Shown piece by piece: positions 9,867 to 19,160 of a DNA stretch of 64,000 bases. Below the pieces are notes generated by a model. That model had not been told where the DNA came from, did not search any database, and saw nothing but the letters and a program-made list of their open reading frames with translations. The DNA lies in NCBI RefSeq assembly GCF_016745275.1, contig NZ_JADOEP010000004.1, positions 1 to 64,000 of the forward strand, given 5' to 3'. The stretch comes from Enterococcus sp. BWB1-3 (GTDB taxonomy: Bacteria > Bacillota > Bacilli > Lactobacillales > Enterococcaceae). Both the position numbers and the translations under genes were made by a program. The number at the start of each line of letters is the position of its first letter. The stretch's first letter is position 1.

Positions 9867-10481
9867 TTAATTTTTTTTCTGCAGATACTTATCCACTGCA
9901 TTCAGATAAGGAACGCGTGGAGCAAGTCCCAGCTTAATCTCAATGCCTTCAGATTCGAGCAGCTTTAATGGCAGAGATTTTTTTCCGTTTTGCTGTTCTG
10001 TCCAAAAAACGAGCAGCTTTTCAGCACTTAAAAAGAAACAACGATTTAAAGAAGAAAACCATAATAAGACAAAACAGATTCCTTGCTGTTCAATACATTG
10101 CTTCATATGCTCGATTTGATGATTGTGAAAATTCTTAAATGGAAACGATGTCTTATTCCGTGTTTCTTTTGCTTCAAAATCCAGATAACGCCCATTGTAT
10201 ACTCCGTTATAGTCGGTTGTAGATGCCTGCCTGAAATAAGCTTCTTTAATTACTGCAGCACTTCGACGAGGGTAGTCCACTTTAACAATCTGCACAGGGG
10301 TCGGTTTTTTATGAATGACTGCGACTTTGTGATTGAGATAATAAACGTTGCTTTGGTTGATCTCTTCTTCAAAGTTCATCCCGCGTTTCCCGAAATCAAC
10401 AGGGACCTTTTTTTCTTGTTTTTTTGTTTTAGATGCTTCATTATTATTGTAGGGAGCTCCATTTGGATAACGGAAAACCAT
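9867..10481 (-). CDS. recU: Holliday junction resolvase RecU
   Basis: 204-residue RecU, which cleaves four-way junctions during recombination and chromosome segregation. The nuclease core TTDYNGVYNGRYLDFEAKETRN carries the Asp, Glu and Lys metal-binding and catalytic residues, and KRGMNFEEEIN is the conserved N-terminal block. I start at MVFRYPNGAP because AGGAGTG lies about 8 bases ahead on the minus strand; longer versions run into the divergent promoter region. It is co-oriented with pbp1A and divergent from ypsA, with 62 bp between the two start codons. Confidence 0.94.
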   Translation of the reverse strand: MVFRYPNGAPYNNNEASKTKKQEKKVPVDFGKRGMNFEEEINQSNVYYLNHKVAVIHKKPTPVQIVKVDYPRRSAAVIKEAYFRQASTTDYNGVYNGRYLDFEAKETRNKTSFPFKNFHNHQIEHMKQCIEQQGICFVLLWFSSLNRCFFLSAEKLLVFWTEQQNGKKSLPLKLLESEGIEIKLGLAPRVPYLNAVDKYLQKKN

Positions 10482-10543
10482 GTCTATCACACTCCTAGCG
10501 ATTATTATAACAAAAAAAGACCGGTAAGGAAAAGGAAACTCAT

Positions 10544-11077
10544 ATGAACCCACTAAAAACCGTATTTATAACAGGTTACAGAAGCTTTGAGCTCAATGTA
10601 TTTCAGGAAAATGACCCAAAGGCAGAGGTTATTAAAAAAGTGTTAAAAAGCGAGATCATCAACTTTTTAGAAGAAGGGGCAGAGTGGTTTCTTGTTTCAG
10701 GGAACCTTGGAATAGAGTTGTGGGCCGGAGAAGTCATCATTGCGTTGAAAAAAGAATACGAAATCAATTTGGGTGTTATCTATCCATTTCAGGGATTTGG
10801 TGAGAACTGGAATGAAAAGAACCGTCAGCTGTTGGAAAAAGTGGAGGGAAATGCGGATTATGTGGACTATGTCAGCCGTGCGCCGTATCAGTCGCCAGCA
10901 CAGTTAAAATCACACACGAGCTTTATTCTTGAACATACACAGGCAAGTCTGTTAATTTATGATAAGGAATATCCGGGTAAAACATTGTTTTTTGAAAGAG
11001 AAGCAGAAAACTTCAGTGAAGCGCATTCATATGAAATTCGAATGATTTCAATGGATGATTTGCAAAATTTTGCTTAG
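10544..11077 (+). CDS. ypsA: YpsA-like SLOG-fold protein (DUF1273)
   Basis: 177 residues matching the YpsA/DUF1273 family. It has FITGYRSFELNVF at the N-terminus, the SGNLGIELWAGEVI nucleotide-binding-like loop and the IYPFQGFGENWNE segment. In Bacillus the homologue influences cell division and sits beside gpsB, as it does here (gpsB begins 94 bp downstream). The SLOG fold suggests binding of a nucleotide-like ligand; the reaction is unknown. The start is preceded by AAGGAAAAGGAAA. It is divergent from recU. Confidence 0.88.
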   Translation: MNPLKTVFITGYRSFELNVFQENDPKAEVIKKVLKSEIINFLEEGAEWFLVSGNLGIELWAGEVIIALKKEYEINLGVIYPFQGFGENWNEKNRQLLEKVEGNADYVDYVSRAPYQSPAQLKSHTSFILEHTQASLLIYDKEYPGKTLFFEREAENFSEAHSYEIRMISMDDLQNFA

Positions 11078-11170
11078 GAATAAAGAATCTGTTTGATTTT
11101 CCTGTGATTTTTAGATACAATGAAAATGTTGAATTATGAAATCGAGTAAAGAATATAATGAGGTGTAGAG

Positions 11171-11587
11171 ATGGCAAACTTAATATACAGCCCAAAAGAG
11201 ATTTTACAAAAAGAATTTAAATCAAAAATGCGTGGATATGATCCAATCGAAGTGGATGAATTTTTGGATAATGTAATCAAAGACTATGAAGCGTACAACA
11301 AAGAAATTTTGGCTCTTCAAGAGGAAAACAGCCGTCTTTCTGCAAAACTTGATCAAAGTGCTAAAGTACAGCAGTCAATGCCTAGAAATACAATGGGTAT
11401 GGGACAGGAAATGCCTAAGAGTGCTGCCGTAACAAACTTTGATATTTTAAAACGTCTTTCTAACTTGGAAAGAGAAGTTTTTGGAAAAAAACTGGATGAT
11501 ACACCAGTTGCACCTAGTCAGCCAATGCCGAGCTATGAACCTGTTCAGCAACAGCCGGTTGATAATTCAGAAACACGTCAGTTTTAA
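11171..11587 (+). CDS. gpsB: Cell division protein GpsB
   Basis: 138-residue DivIVA/GpsB-family cytoplasmic protein. The conserved lipid-binding N-terminal domain (about residues 1-60) contains the typical KSKMRGYDPIEVDEFLDNVI. Next come a coiled coil (about 35-70) and a Gln/Pro/Met-rich linker. The short C-terminal helical domain (about 95-112, FDILKRLSNLEREVFG) mediates hexamerisation. It couples division to peptidoglycan synthesis by binding class A PBPs, one of which is encoded 1.4 kb upstream. GAGGTG precedes the ATG. rnpB follows at once. Confidence 0.95.
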   Translation: MANLIYSPKEILQKEFKSKMRGYDPIEVDEFLDNVIKDYEAYNKEILALQEENSRLSAKLDQSAKVQQSMPRNTMGMGQEMPKSAAVTNFDILKRLSNLEREVFGKKLDDTPVAPSQPMPSYEPVQQQPVDNSETRQF

Positions 11588-11610
11588 TCCAATACCCAAT
11601 TGATTGATAG

Positions 11611-11996
11611 CCTGTAGTTTTCGGGTTACCGCGGTTTGATTTAGTCAGGCTGAGGAAAGTCCATACTCGCACAGACTGAGATGTCTGTAGTGTTCGTGCT
11701 TAGCGAAACCATAAGCTAAGGTACTCTTTTAGAGTAACGGCAGGAAAAAAGGCTAAGGCTTTTGCTATGTCTGAGTATCCTTGAAAGTGCCACAGTGACG
11801 AAGCAGTACGGGAAACGGTACTGGTGGAACGCGGTAAACCCCTCGAGCGAGCAACCCAAATTTTGGTAGGGGCACTCTTCTAAAGGAAATGAACGAATAG
11901 AAGAGGCAGAGTATATCTGCAGATAGATGGTAACCATTGCGTTTTTTTTACCTGAGAAAATCGTGATACAGAACATGGCTTACAGAAAATTACAGG
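11611..11996 (+). ncRNA. rnpB: RNase P RNA, bacterial type B
   Basis: Conserved rnpB blocks are present in order: GAGGAAAGTCCATACTCGCA, GTAGTGTTCGTGC, ACGGCAGGAAAAAAG, GAGTATCCTTGAAAGTGCC, CAGTGACGAAG, GGAACGCGGTAAACCCCTCG, AGCAACCC and a terminal ACATGGCTTACAGAA. The ends CCTGTAGTTTTC (from 11611) and GAAAATTACAGG (to 11996) pair as helix P1, which sets the boundaries. The 386-nt length and layout fit the Bacillus type. It is the catalytic RNA for tRNA 5' maturation. Confidence 0.97.
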
Positions 11997-12008
11997 CAAT
12001 CAGGTTAA

Positions 12009-12037
12009 CCTTCCAACATTGTTGTGAAGGCTTTTTT
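12009..12037 (+). terminator. Terminator after rnpB
   Basis: CCTTC and GAAGG form a short stem around AACATTGTTGT-type loop sequence and are followed by seven T residues. It lies a few bases after the rnpB 3' end. The 277 bp from here to rlmL hold no visible gene. Confidence 0.7.
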
Positions 12038-12314
12038 TAAATCTAAAAGAGTTTGAAAGAAGAGAAAAATCAGTAGAATATCAACGAATAGAGCATTTTA
12101 CAAAAGATTTAGTCAGCAGTTTCAGAGCTGATTGCAAGTTTTTGAAAGAGATTAATTATAGTAAAAAAACAGGATTGTGACAGGAATTTTCTGAATTCGC
12201 TGAGTTCAGGCAAATTTTCCATCATTTCCTGATTGTATGACCAAGTATAATAATAGAGGCAAACAGAAGATGAATAGAGAAGCTGTCTTTGCCAATGAGG
12301 AAGAGGAGAACAAC

Positions 12315-13487
12315 ATGAGCAATCAAACATATCAGCTTGTAGCGACTGCTGCCAGCGGACTGGAAGCACTCGTCGGCAAAGAATTAAGAGATTTGGGCAT
12401 TCCTTGTCAGGTAGAAAACGGCAGGGCACGTTTTGAAGGGACACAGGAGACGATCGCTGTTGCTAATCTCTGGCTGCGCACAGCTGACCGGGTGAAAATT
12501 GTTGTCGGTGAATTTGATGCATTTAGTTTTGACGAGTTATTTGAGAAAGTAAAAGCTCTGCCTTGGGAAGATTATCTTCCGTTTGATGCAGAATTTCCTG
12601 TAGCCGGAAAATCAATTAAGTCCAAGCTGTACAGTACACCGGATTGTCAGGCTATTACAAAAAGGGCAATTGTAAATCGTCTGCGGGAGGTCTATCATCG
12701 CCCTGCAAGTGTACCGCTTCCTGAATCAGGTGCTTTTTTCCAGTTGGAAGTGGCATTGCTGAAGGATCACGTGATGGTGACCTTGGATACAACCGGACCA
12801 AGCTTGTTTAAACGCGGCTATCGAATTGATAAGGGCGGGGCACCATTGAAAGAAAATATGGCGGCTGCATTGGTGATGCTGACGAACTGGCGGAAAGACC
12901 GTCCGTTTTATGATCCGGTTTGCGGTTCCGGTACTCTATGTATAGAAGCTGCGTTGATTGGACATAATATTGCTCCCGGGTTTAACCGTGAATTTGCATT
13001 TGAGGCATGGGAATGGTTTGATTCAGCGGTGATTGACAAAGTTAGAAATGAAGCAGAAGCACAGGCGGATTATGATGTTGAGCTAGATATTGCCGGATCA
13101 GATATTAATGGACGAATGATTGAGATTGCCAAAGCGAATGCAGAAGAAATTGGCTTAGGCGATTCGATTCAATTTAAACAGCTTGCAGTAAAAGATTTTT
13201 CAACTACTAAAGATTATGGTGTAATGGTTGCCAATCCGCCCTACGGAGAGCGATTGGGCGAGGAAGAAGCAGTTAGAGAACTATACAAAGAGATGGGGGA
13301 AGTGTTCCGTCCATTGAAAACCTGGAGCAAATATATTTTGACCAGTGATTTGTCTTTCGAACAATACTACGGTGCAAAAGCAACAAAAAAGAGAAAGTTA
13401 TATAATGGTGCACTGCGGACTGATTTGTTCCAGTACTGGGGCGAGCGTCCACCCAGAAAACCAAGAGATGAAGAGAATGAGGGATAG
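12315..13487 (+). CDS. rlmL: 23S rRNA (guanine-N2)-methyltransferase, RlmL/YpsC-like
   Basis: 390-residue THUMP-domain methyltransferase. The N-terminal ferredoxin-like/THUMP RNA-binding region covers about residues 1-160. The UPF0020 Rossmann methyltransferase domain follows with the SAM-binding DPVCGSGTLCIEAALI and catalytic N307-P-P-Y-G-E-R. It corresponds to the N-terminal half of E. coli RlmKL and to Bacillus YpsC, predicted to make m2G2445 in 23S rRNA. I start at ATG 12315, seven bases after AGGAG; an in-frame ATG at 12237 lacks a good site and adds an unconserved Asn/Glu-rich leader. It is followed after 2 bp by the M32 peptidase gene. Confidence 0.9.
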   Translation: MSNQTYQLVATAASGLEALVGKELRDLGIPCQVENGRARFEGTQETIAVANLWLRTADRVKIVVGEFDAFSFDELFEKVKALPWEDYLPFDAEFPVAGKSIKSKLYSTPDCQAITKRAIVNRLREVYHRPASVPLPESGAFFQLEVALLKDHVMVTLDTTGPSLFKRGYRIDKGGAPLKENMAAALVMLTNWRKDRPFYDPVCGSGTLCIEAALIGHNIAPGFNREFAFEAWEWFDSAVIDKVRNEAEAQADYDVELDIAGSDINGRMIEIAKANAEEIGLGDSIQFKQLAVKDFSTTKDYGVMVANPPYGERLGEEEAVRELYKEMGEVFRPLKTWSKYILTSDLSFEQYYGAKATKKRKLYNGALRTDLFQYWGERPPRKPRDEENEG

Positions 13488-13489
13488 AA

Positions 13490-15001
13490 ATGGATGAAAA
13501 ATTATTTCTTGAAGAGATAAAAGAAATCGATCTGTTAAATCAATCTTTGGGATTGCTGGAATGGGATGCCCAGACGGGAATGCCTGATGCATCAAGCAGT
13601 TTTCGCGGAGAAACAGTTGGATATATCAATAAACTGGCCTTTGAAAAAAGTACAGGACCTGTCATTCAGGAAGCAGTTGCCTACTTTACTGAACATCCAG
13701 ACGAGTTATCACAAACCGGTGCAGAGGTATTTAAAGAAGTAAAAGAGGACTATGAACGAAATCACAGTATTGCCCCTGAAAGAATGCAGGCGTATCATGC
13801 AGAGGTTTCAAATGCACATGCAGCCTGGCTGAAAGCCAGAGAAGAAAAAGATTTTTCTGTGATGAAGGATACAATTGGTCGTCTGATTGATTTCTTAAAT
13901 GAGTTTATTCCTCATTGGCAGAAGGATGAAAAGACACCTTATGATGTTCTGCTGAACCAGTACGAGCCTGAGCTGACAGTAGAAAGGCTGGATCAGCTGT
14001 TTTCAGAACTGAAAACAGGGATTCTCTCTATTAGAAAGGCGATTGCGGAAAAGGGTATGGCTCCTCGAACAGATTTTCTTTCCCGTCATGTGTCGAAAGA
14101 GCAGCAGAAACGTTTCGTTGTTGAAGTAGCAAAACAGCTTGGGTATGATTTTGCAAAAGGTCGTTTGGATGATACGGTTCATCCGTTTATGCTGGATCTG
14201 AATCGAAATGATGCACGGATTACCACTTGCTGGGATGAAATGAACTTTACGATGGCTGTCTTTGGTGTAATACACGAAGCAGGTCATGGAATCTATGAAC
14301 AAAATATTGATCCGAAATATGATTATACGCCGTTATCCACGGGTGCTTCCATGGGGATACATGAGTCACAGTCATTATTCAATGAAATTATTATTGGAAG
14401 CAATAAGAGTTTCTGGGAAAAGCAGTTTCCGCTGTTTCAGAAATGTACAGATGGACTATTTGATGACATTGATTTTGAGATGTTTTATAAAGGCTTGAAG
14501 GAAACGAAAGCGAGTCTGATCCGTATTGAGGCAGACAGTCTAACGTATCCACTGCACATTATCATCCGTTATGAAATTGAAAAAATGATTTTTAACGAAG
14601 GTCTATCCCTAGATGAGCTGCCAACAATTTGGGCAGACAAATATGAAGAATACCTGGGTATTCGCCCTGAAAATGATCTGGAAGGAATTCTTCAGGATGT
14701 TCACTGGTCAGGAGGAAGCTTTGGGTATTTCCCTTCTTATGCAATGGGCTATATGTATGCTGCTCAGCTAAACCATGCACTTAGAAAAGAAGTTGCAGTG
14801 GATGAAGTCCTTCTTTCAGAGGATTACTCCCCAATTTATCATTGGATGACAGAAAAAATTCACCGGTTTGGTGCTTCTAAAAAACCAAATGAACTAATTT
14901 TGGCGGCAACAGGAGAAGAGCTGAAGTCTACTTATCTGGTTGAGTATATGAAATCTGTTTATTTTGATGTATATAGAATCAGTGAGCAGAGCCAGTCATA
15001 A
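13490..15001 (+). CDS. Thermostable-type metallocarboxypeptidase, family M32
   Basis: 503-residue M32 carboxypeptidase, which removes C-terminal residues from peptides in the cytoplasm. The zinc motif H262-E-A-G-H266 (VIHEAGHGIYEQN) is intact. The family signatures GLLEWDAQTGMP near the N-terminus, HPFMLDLNRNDARITT before the zinc motif, and IRPENDLEGILQDVHWSGGSFGYFPSY near the C-terminus are also present. Length is normal for the family (about 500). There is no signal peptide. It lies between rlmL and a dnaD-like gene with very short gaps, so the three are probably co-transcribed. Confidence 0.93.
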   Translation: MDEKLFLEEIKEIDLLNQSLGLLEWDAQTGMPDASSSFRGETVGYINKLAFEKSTGPVIQEAVAYFTEHPDELSQTGAEVFKEVKEDYERNHSIAPERMQAYHAEVSNAHAAWLKAREEKDFSVMKDTIGRLIDFLNEFIPHWQKDEKTPYDVLLNQYEPELTVERLDQLFSELKTGILSIRKAIAEKGMAPRTDFLSRHVSKEQQKRFVVEVAKQLGYDFAKGRLDDTVHPFMLDLNRNDARITTCWDEMNFTMAVFGVIHEAGHGIYEQNIDPKYDYTPLSTGASMGIHESQSLFNEIIIGSNKSFWEKQFPLFQKCTDGLFDDIDFEMFYKGLKETKASLIRIEADSLTYPLHIIIRYEIEKMIFNEGLSLDELPTIWADKYEEYLGIRPENDLEGILQDVHWSGGSFGYFPSYAMGYMYAAQLNHALRKEVAVDEVLLSEDYSPIYHWMTEKIHRFGASKKPNELILAATGEELKSTYLVEYMKSVYFDVYRISEQSQS

Positions 15002-15015
15002 AGGAGATGAATATC

Positions 15016-15735
15016 ATGCTTTCGATTGAAGAGTATTTACAGGCTGGGGAAACGGTTGTTTCAAATTTGATCATTGAGAATTATCGAAAGATAGGACTGA
15101 GCGATGAGGAATTTTTGTTTTGGCTGCAGCTCTATCGTTCTCAATCCAAGGGGGACCTATTCCCGGATCTGTTATCAATCAGCGGTATCATGGATAAACC
15201 CAAAGAACGAATCTATCAGTTGTTAAATGAACTGGTTTCCAAGGGATACATTCGAATTGATACCAAACAGAATGAACAGGGACAAATGATGGACACCTAT
15301 GATTTGCTTCCTGCTTTTCAAAAGATTGCAGCTGTTCAGCAGAAACAAAAGTCATTCACTGAACAGCAGACAGAAGAGCAGATCATTAATAAGCTGTACC
15401 GGGATTTTGAAAAAGAATTTTCGCGCCCCCTTTCACCGATTGAGTTGGAAATGATCGGTCAGTGGCTGGAAACAGATGGTTATAAACCAGAGCTTATTCA
15501 CCTTGCCTTAAGAGAAGCAGTTTTGAATCAGGCATACAGTCTGAAGTATATCGACAGGATTCTGCTGGCATGGGAACGAAAAAATATCCAGACGAAAGAG
15601 CAGGTTATTGAAGACCAGAAGAAAAGAAAGCAGGCGCTGCAGCAGAAAGAAATTGAAGCAGAAACCAGCACAAATGAACCTTTGCCTAAAGTGACCCTGC
15701 ATAACTGGCTGAATCCAGAAGACAGCCGGGACTAA
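15016..15735 (+). CDS. dnaD: DnaD-like replication initiation protein
   Basis: About 239 residues with the DnaD arrangement. An N-terminal winged-helix domain (about 1-110, SGIMDKPKERIYQLLNELVSKGYI) is followed by a DnaB_2/DnaD C-terminal domain (about 125-200) ending in KYIDRILLAWERKNIQTKEQ, the characteristic YIxxILxxWxxxNI motif. In Bacillus DnaD remodels DNA and helps load the replicative helicase with DnaB and DnaI. I choose ATG 15016 because AAGGAG ends at 15006; ATG 15007 directly abuts that site. nth follows 12 bp later, the usual dnaD-nth pairing. Confidence 0.92.
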   Translation: MLSIEEYLQAGETVVSNLIIENYRKIGLSDEEFLFWLQLYRSQSKGDLFPDLLSISGIMDKPKERIYQLLNELVSKGYIRIDTKQNEQGQMMDTYDLLPAFQKIAAVQQKQKSFTEQQTEEQIINKLYRDFEKEFSRPLSPIELEMIGQWLETDGYKPELIHLALREAVLNQAYSLKYIDRILLAWERKNIQTKEQVIEDQKKRKQALQQKEIEAETSTNEPLPKVTLHNWLNPEDSRD

Positions 15736-15747
15736 AGGAGGCAATAA

Positions 15748-16398
15748 ATGATTTCTAAAGCTAAAACAATGGAAGCCATTGGAATAATGTATGAGATGTT
15801 TCCTGATGCGGCGTGTGAGCTGAAGCATCAGGACCCTTTTCAGCTGCTGATTGCTGTCATTCTCAGTGCCCAGGCAACAGATGTCTCAGTAAACAAGGCA
15901 ACACCTGCTTTATTTGCAGCTTTTCCAACACCTGAACTTCTGGCAGCTGCATCAATTGATGAGATTATCAGTAAAATAAAAACAATCGGACTGTATCGAA
16001 ACAAGGCAAAGAATATCAAAGCCTGTGCTCAGCAGCTGATTGAACGCTTTAATGGAGAAGTACCGAAAACCCGAGAAGAGCTTGTGACGCTCCCGGGAGT
16101 GGGCAGAAAGACAGCAAATGTGGTGATGGGTGATGCGTTTGGTGAACCGGCTATTGCAGTTGACACTCACGTTGAAAGAGTCTCAAAACGCTTGAGAATC
16201 TGTAAGCTGGATGCCAGTGTAACGGAAGTGGAAGACACGCTGATGAAAAAAGTGCCGAAGCAGCTGTGGGTAAAGACACATCACACGATGATTTTCTTTG
16301 GGCGATATCACTGTCTGGCAAGAAATCCCAAATGTGAGGTTTGCCCGCTCCTGTATATGTGTCAGGAAGGAAAAACTAGGATGGCTGGGAAGAAGTAG
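15748..16398 (+). CDS. nth: Endonuclease III (DNA glycosylase/AP lyase)
   Basis: 216-residue base-excision repair enzyme for oxidised pyrimidines. The helix-hairpin-helix LPGVGRKTANVV contains catalytic K121, and D139 lies in AVDTHVERV, matching E. coli K120 and D138. The C-terminal C189-X6-C196-X2-C199-X5-C205 loop is an intact 4Fe-4S site. It is preceded by AAAGGAGG and placed directly after dnaD, as in other Firmicutes. Expression is probably with the upstream genes; a strong terminator lies 70 bp downstream. Confidence 0.97.
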   Translation: MISKAKTMEAIGIMYEMFPDAACELKHQDPFQLLIAVILSAQATDVSVNKATPALFAAFPTPELLAAASIDEIISKIKTIGLYRNKAKNIKACAQQLIERFNGEVPKTREELVTLPGVGRKTANVVMGDAFGEPAIAVDTHVERVSKRLRICKLDASVTEVEDTLMKKVPKQLWVKTHHTMIFFGRYHCLARNPKCEVCPLLYMCQEGKTRMAGKK

Positions 16399-16467
16399 AA
16401 TAGTAGGTATAAGTACAGAAGAATATGAATGCCTACAGATACAATATCCAACCATCATAATTCAATA

Positions 16468-16523
16468 GCCCCATTCTCCAATCAGCAGCCTTGCAGCTGC
16501 GTTTCGAGGATGGGGTTCTTTTT
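16468..16523. terminator. Terminator between nth and the convergent phosphodiesterase gene
   Basis: GCCCCATTCTC (from 16468) pairs with GAGGATGGGGT (to about 16516) around an inner CAGC/GCTG stem, followed by TTCTTTTTT. A-rich sequence on the other side makes it usable in both directions. Confidence 0.8.
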
Positions 16524-16525
16524 TA

Positions 16526-18325
16526 TTATCCAATTCCTGTTATAAAGTAAAAGAGTTTATCAGAATATGTTGGTTCCGTTAAGTCAGTTCTTATCGTTTC
16601 TTTTAATAGTGTCATATTATCTGTAATGATTCCGTCTACTCCATAAAATATCATCCGGGTCATGGTACCTTCATCATTTGCTGTCCATGCATAAACCTTT
16701 TTGTCATCAGTATGAACGGCTTCCACAAAATTTTTGTTAAGAGTTGTATATTCCATCGTGAAAAAATCAACTTTGGAAATCGGCGGTCCGACAATATTAA
16801 AAGGTAAAATGTAGCCGACATAAAATTCAGGTTCTTTTTCTTTCAGCTTCTGAGCAATATCAAATGTCAAGGTATGGATAATATGTTTTTCCGATAAAAT
16901 AATTTCCCGATAGTCTTCGATAAATCGATCAATCATATCGGGGCTGTCCTGTGAAGTCGCTTTGATTTCAATTAATAATGGCTGATGAAGCTTTTTAGCT
17001 TCTGCTAGATAGTCATCAAAAGAAACAACTGGCGCTTCCATGCCATTTTCTACAACAGTCAGATTCTGGAGCTCGGTCAGAGTCAGCTGATTTGGTCGTT
17101 TTTTTACACCAGTGAGAGCTTTTAGGTTAAAGTCATGCATGACCACAAACTTTTTATCCTTTGTTTCTTGTATATCCATTTCAATATAAGATGGGTGTAG
17201 CTGGCTTGTTTTTTTTAGCGCATCCAGGCTGTTTTGAACGGCATTTCCATTATCTACCCCTCTATGAGAAATTGTCAGAGGCTCCTTAATTGAGTGGTTG
17301 CTTAGGTAGTTCGTATTATACGTTCCAACACCAATTCCGAAGATAACAGCCGCAGCCGCAAAAGCCATCACTTTGCCAAAAGACCAGTGAGGTTCTGTTT
17401 TTTCTTCTTGTTTAAACCATGAGGGCAAAGCAGGAAGAAAGCCTTCGTCATCCATAAAATCAATTGTGATATAGAAAATTCCAACCGTTGAAAAAACAAT
17501 ATTCAGCAGATACATTCCCTGTAAAAAAGTCATGGCGATAACGGCACTTGGCAATGCATAAGCAGAGAAGTGCGTTTCAATCGCTGACTGAATAACAAAA
17601 ATCAGCGCATAGCTTAATGCTGATATTAAGAGGATGGTTCCTTCGATAAAGATAAATTGTCCGATAATTTTGAAGAAGTTTTGTTTTGTACTGTGCCAGC
17701 TCTCGGTTACGGCTTCTTTAAAAGATAAATCCCGCAAAATCATTTCAGGTAATGCAAAAATCAAACGAATAGCCAGATAGATCAGTATCAGGTACAGGAT
17801 AAGTACGGATGCAACAATGATGACACGATTGGCAAAAATATAATCTAGAATGAAAGCTGGAATTTTAATTTTGGAAAGCAAATCTGAGTTAAAGCCTAAT
17901 CCGCTGATTGGCAAAATCAGAAAAAAATAAAACAGAAAAAACAAAATAGTACTTGCTTTAATTTTTTTCAGCTGATAAAAAGTGCCGCGTAACAGCTGTT
18001 TTAATGTAATTGGTTCTTTCTTTTTAATAAAAAAGACACTTAGCAGTAGAAAAGTAAATTCAAAAAAGACAATAACCAGAATAGCCGTCAGCAGTAATAC
18101 CAGTGCTGTAAGAACAAAAGGATGTTTCTGAAAAAGAAGACCCAGCGCATCTGAAGATATATAGTTAATGCTTCCCTGCCGCAGAATAAATTTTGTCAGG
18201 CTTGACAAAGCAGGTAAAAGAATAAAGAGCATAAAACCATGAAGTAAAAAGACATCACGAAAATACGATGTTGTACTTCGTAAAAAATCAATAATGTTAA
18301 CTAAACTATTTTTCCAATAATTCAT
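16526..18325 (-). CDS. Membrane-anchored glycerophosphodiester phosphodiesterase
   Basis: 599-residue two-domain protein. The N-terminal 310 residues carry about six to seven hydrophobic helices and match the layout of the glycerophosphoryl diester phosphodiesterase membrane domain (PF10110). The C-terminal GDPD TIM barrel starts at ISH354RGVDNGNAVQNS and continues with IEMDIQETKDKKFVVMHDF, giving the catalytic His-Arg, Glu-x-Asp and second His. Predicted activity is cleavage of glycerophosphodiesters, or of lipoteichoic-acid-like glycerol phosphate, at the membrane. Start MNYWKNS is preceded by GGAAGGA on the minus strand; a TTG five codons earlier is part of that site. Upstream lies the repeat array, so the promoter should be near 18330-18400. 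Confidence 0.9.
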   Translation of the reverse strand: MNYWKNSLVNIIDFLRSTTSYFRDVFLLHGFMLFILLPALSSLTKFILRQGSINYISSDALGLLFQKHPFVLTALVLLLTAILVIVFFEFTFLLLSVFFIKKKEPITLKQLLRGTFYQLKKIKASTILFFLFYFFLILPISGLGFNSDLLSKIKIPAFILDYIFANRVIIVASVLILYLILIYLAIRLIFALPEMILRDLSFKEAVTESWHSTKQNFFKIIGQFIFIEGTILLISALSYALIFVIQSAIETHFSAYALPSAVIAMTFLQGMYLLNIVFSTVGIFYITIDFMDDEGFLPALPSWFKQEEKTEPHWSFGKVMAFAAAAVIFGIGVGTYNTNYLSNHSIKEPLTISHRGVDNGNAVQNSLDALKKTSQLHPSYIEMDIQETKDKKFVVMHDFNLKALTGVKKRPNQLTLTELQNLTVVENGMEAPVVSFDDYLAEAKKLHQPLLIEIKATSQDSPDMIDRFIEDYREIILSEKHIIHTLTFDIAQKLKEKEPEFYVGYILPFNIVGPPISKVDFFTMEYTTLNKNFVEAVHTDDKKVYAWTANDEGTMTRMIFYGVDGIITDNMTLLKETIRTDLTEPTYSDKLFYFITGIG

Positions 18326-18548
18326 AAATCGTCCTTCCAATTCTCATCAAAATGGGGGAGGGGGGAGACATTAGTATGCCCAGCCTCCTAAAACCGAATA
18401 AACGGTATTTCAGTCTTTGTATGTCCCTGCGGTTAGCTATCTACTATTTTAGGTAAATGTCTATGCATTCAACAGATCGTCGTTTCGCATACAGCTATCT
18501 ATTTGTATATGGAATAAATTCTGACAAATTCTCTCCATCAGAGCTGCT
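18326..18548. other. Gene-free DNA with first copy of a 30-bp repeat
   Basis: There is no coding sequence. CCGAATAAACGG and the following 18 bases (18394-18423, running into CAGTCTTTGTATG) recur with two mismatches at 19337-19366, so the tandem array between them is bracketed by direct repeats. The G-rich run GGGGGAGGGGGGAGA at about 18352-18367 lies near the phosphodiesterase start. Confidence 0.55.
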
Positions 18549-19160
18549 CATACCATTCTATTAGCTGTTCCTGCAATAGTGGGGACTAGCAATGTCCTCC
18601 AATTCATTGGATGAATTTTATCAAATTCAATGGCTCGTCGGACACATACCATCCCACTAGAAGTTCCTACGCCAGAGGGGCTGGCAATGCCCTCCAATTC
18701 TCTGGGTGAATTTTATCAAATTCAATGGCTCGTCGGACACATACCATCCCACTAGAAGTTCCTACAATAGTTGGGACTGGCAATGCCCTCCAATTCATTG
18801 GATGAATTTTGTCAAATTCAATAGCTCGTCGGACACATACCATCCCACTAGAAGTTCCTACGCCAGAGGGACTGGCAATGCCCACCAATTCATTGGATGA
18901 ATTTTGTCAAATTCAATGGCTCGTCGGACACATACCATCCCACTAGAAGTTCCTACGCCAGAGGGACTGGCAATGCCCTCCAATTCTCTGGATGAATTTT
19001 ATCAAATTCAATGGCTCGTCGGACACATACCATCCCACTAGAAGTTCCTACACCAGAGGGACTGGCAATGCCCTCCAATTCATTGGATGAATTTTGTCAA
19101 ATTCAATAGCTCGTCGGACACATACCATCCCACTAGAAGTTCCTACGCCAGAGGGACTGG
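18549..19160. repeat. Tandem array of 95-bp repeats, six full copies plus a partial
   Basis: Successive CAATG-C/T-CC unit starts fall at 18590, 18685, 18781, 18876, 18971 and 19066, and the array ends at 19160. Units are therefore 95 bp (one is 96). A diverged part-unit precedes them at 18549-18589. Each unit contains GAATTT-TATC or TGTC-AAATTC, a perfect six-bp hairpin, and the invariant block CTCGTCGGACACATACCATC. Units differ at only a few sites (CATTGGA versus TCTGGG; ATGGCTC versus ATAGCTC). There are no unique spacers, so it is not CRISPR. The 95-bp period breaks any reading frame. Function unknown. Confidence 0.93.

Noticed and set aside
10083-10547. Long plus-strand frame opposite recU
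   Set aside because: It is antisense to a clearly conserved gene and has Phe/Cys/Ile-rich, non-protein-like composition.
18590-19160. CRISPR array
   Set aside because: The units are directly contiguous 95-bp repeats with no unique spacers, and no cas genes are in the window.
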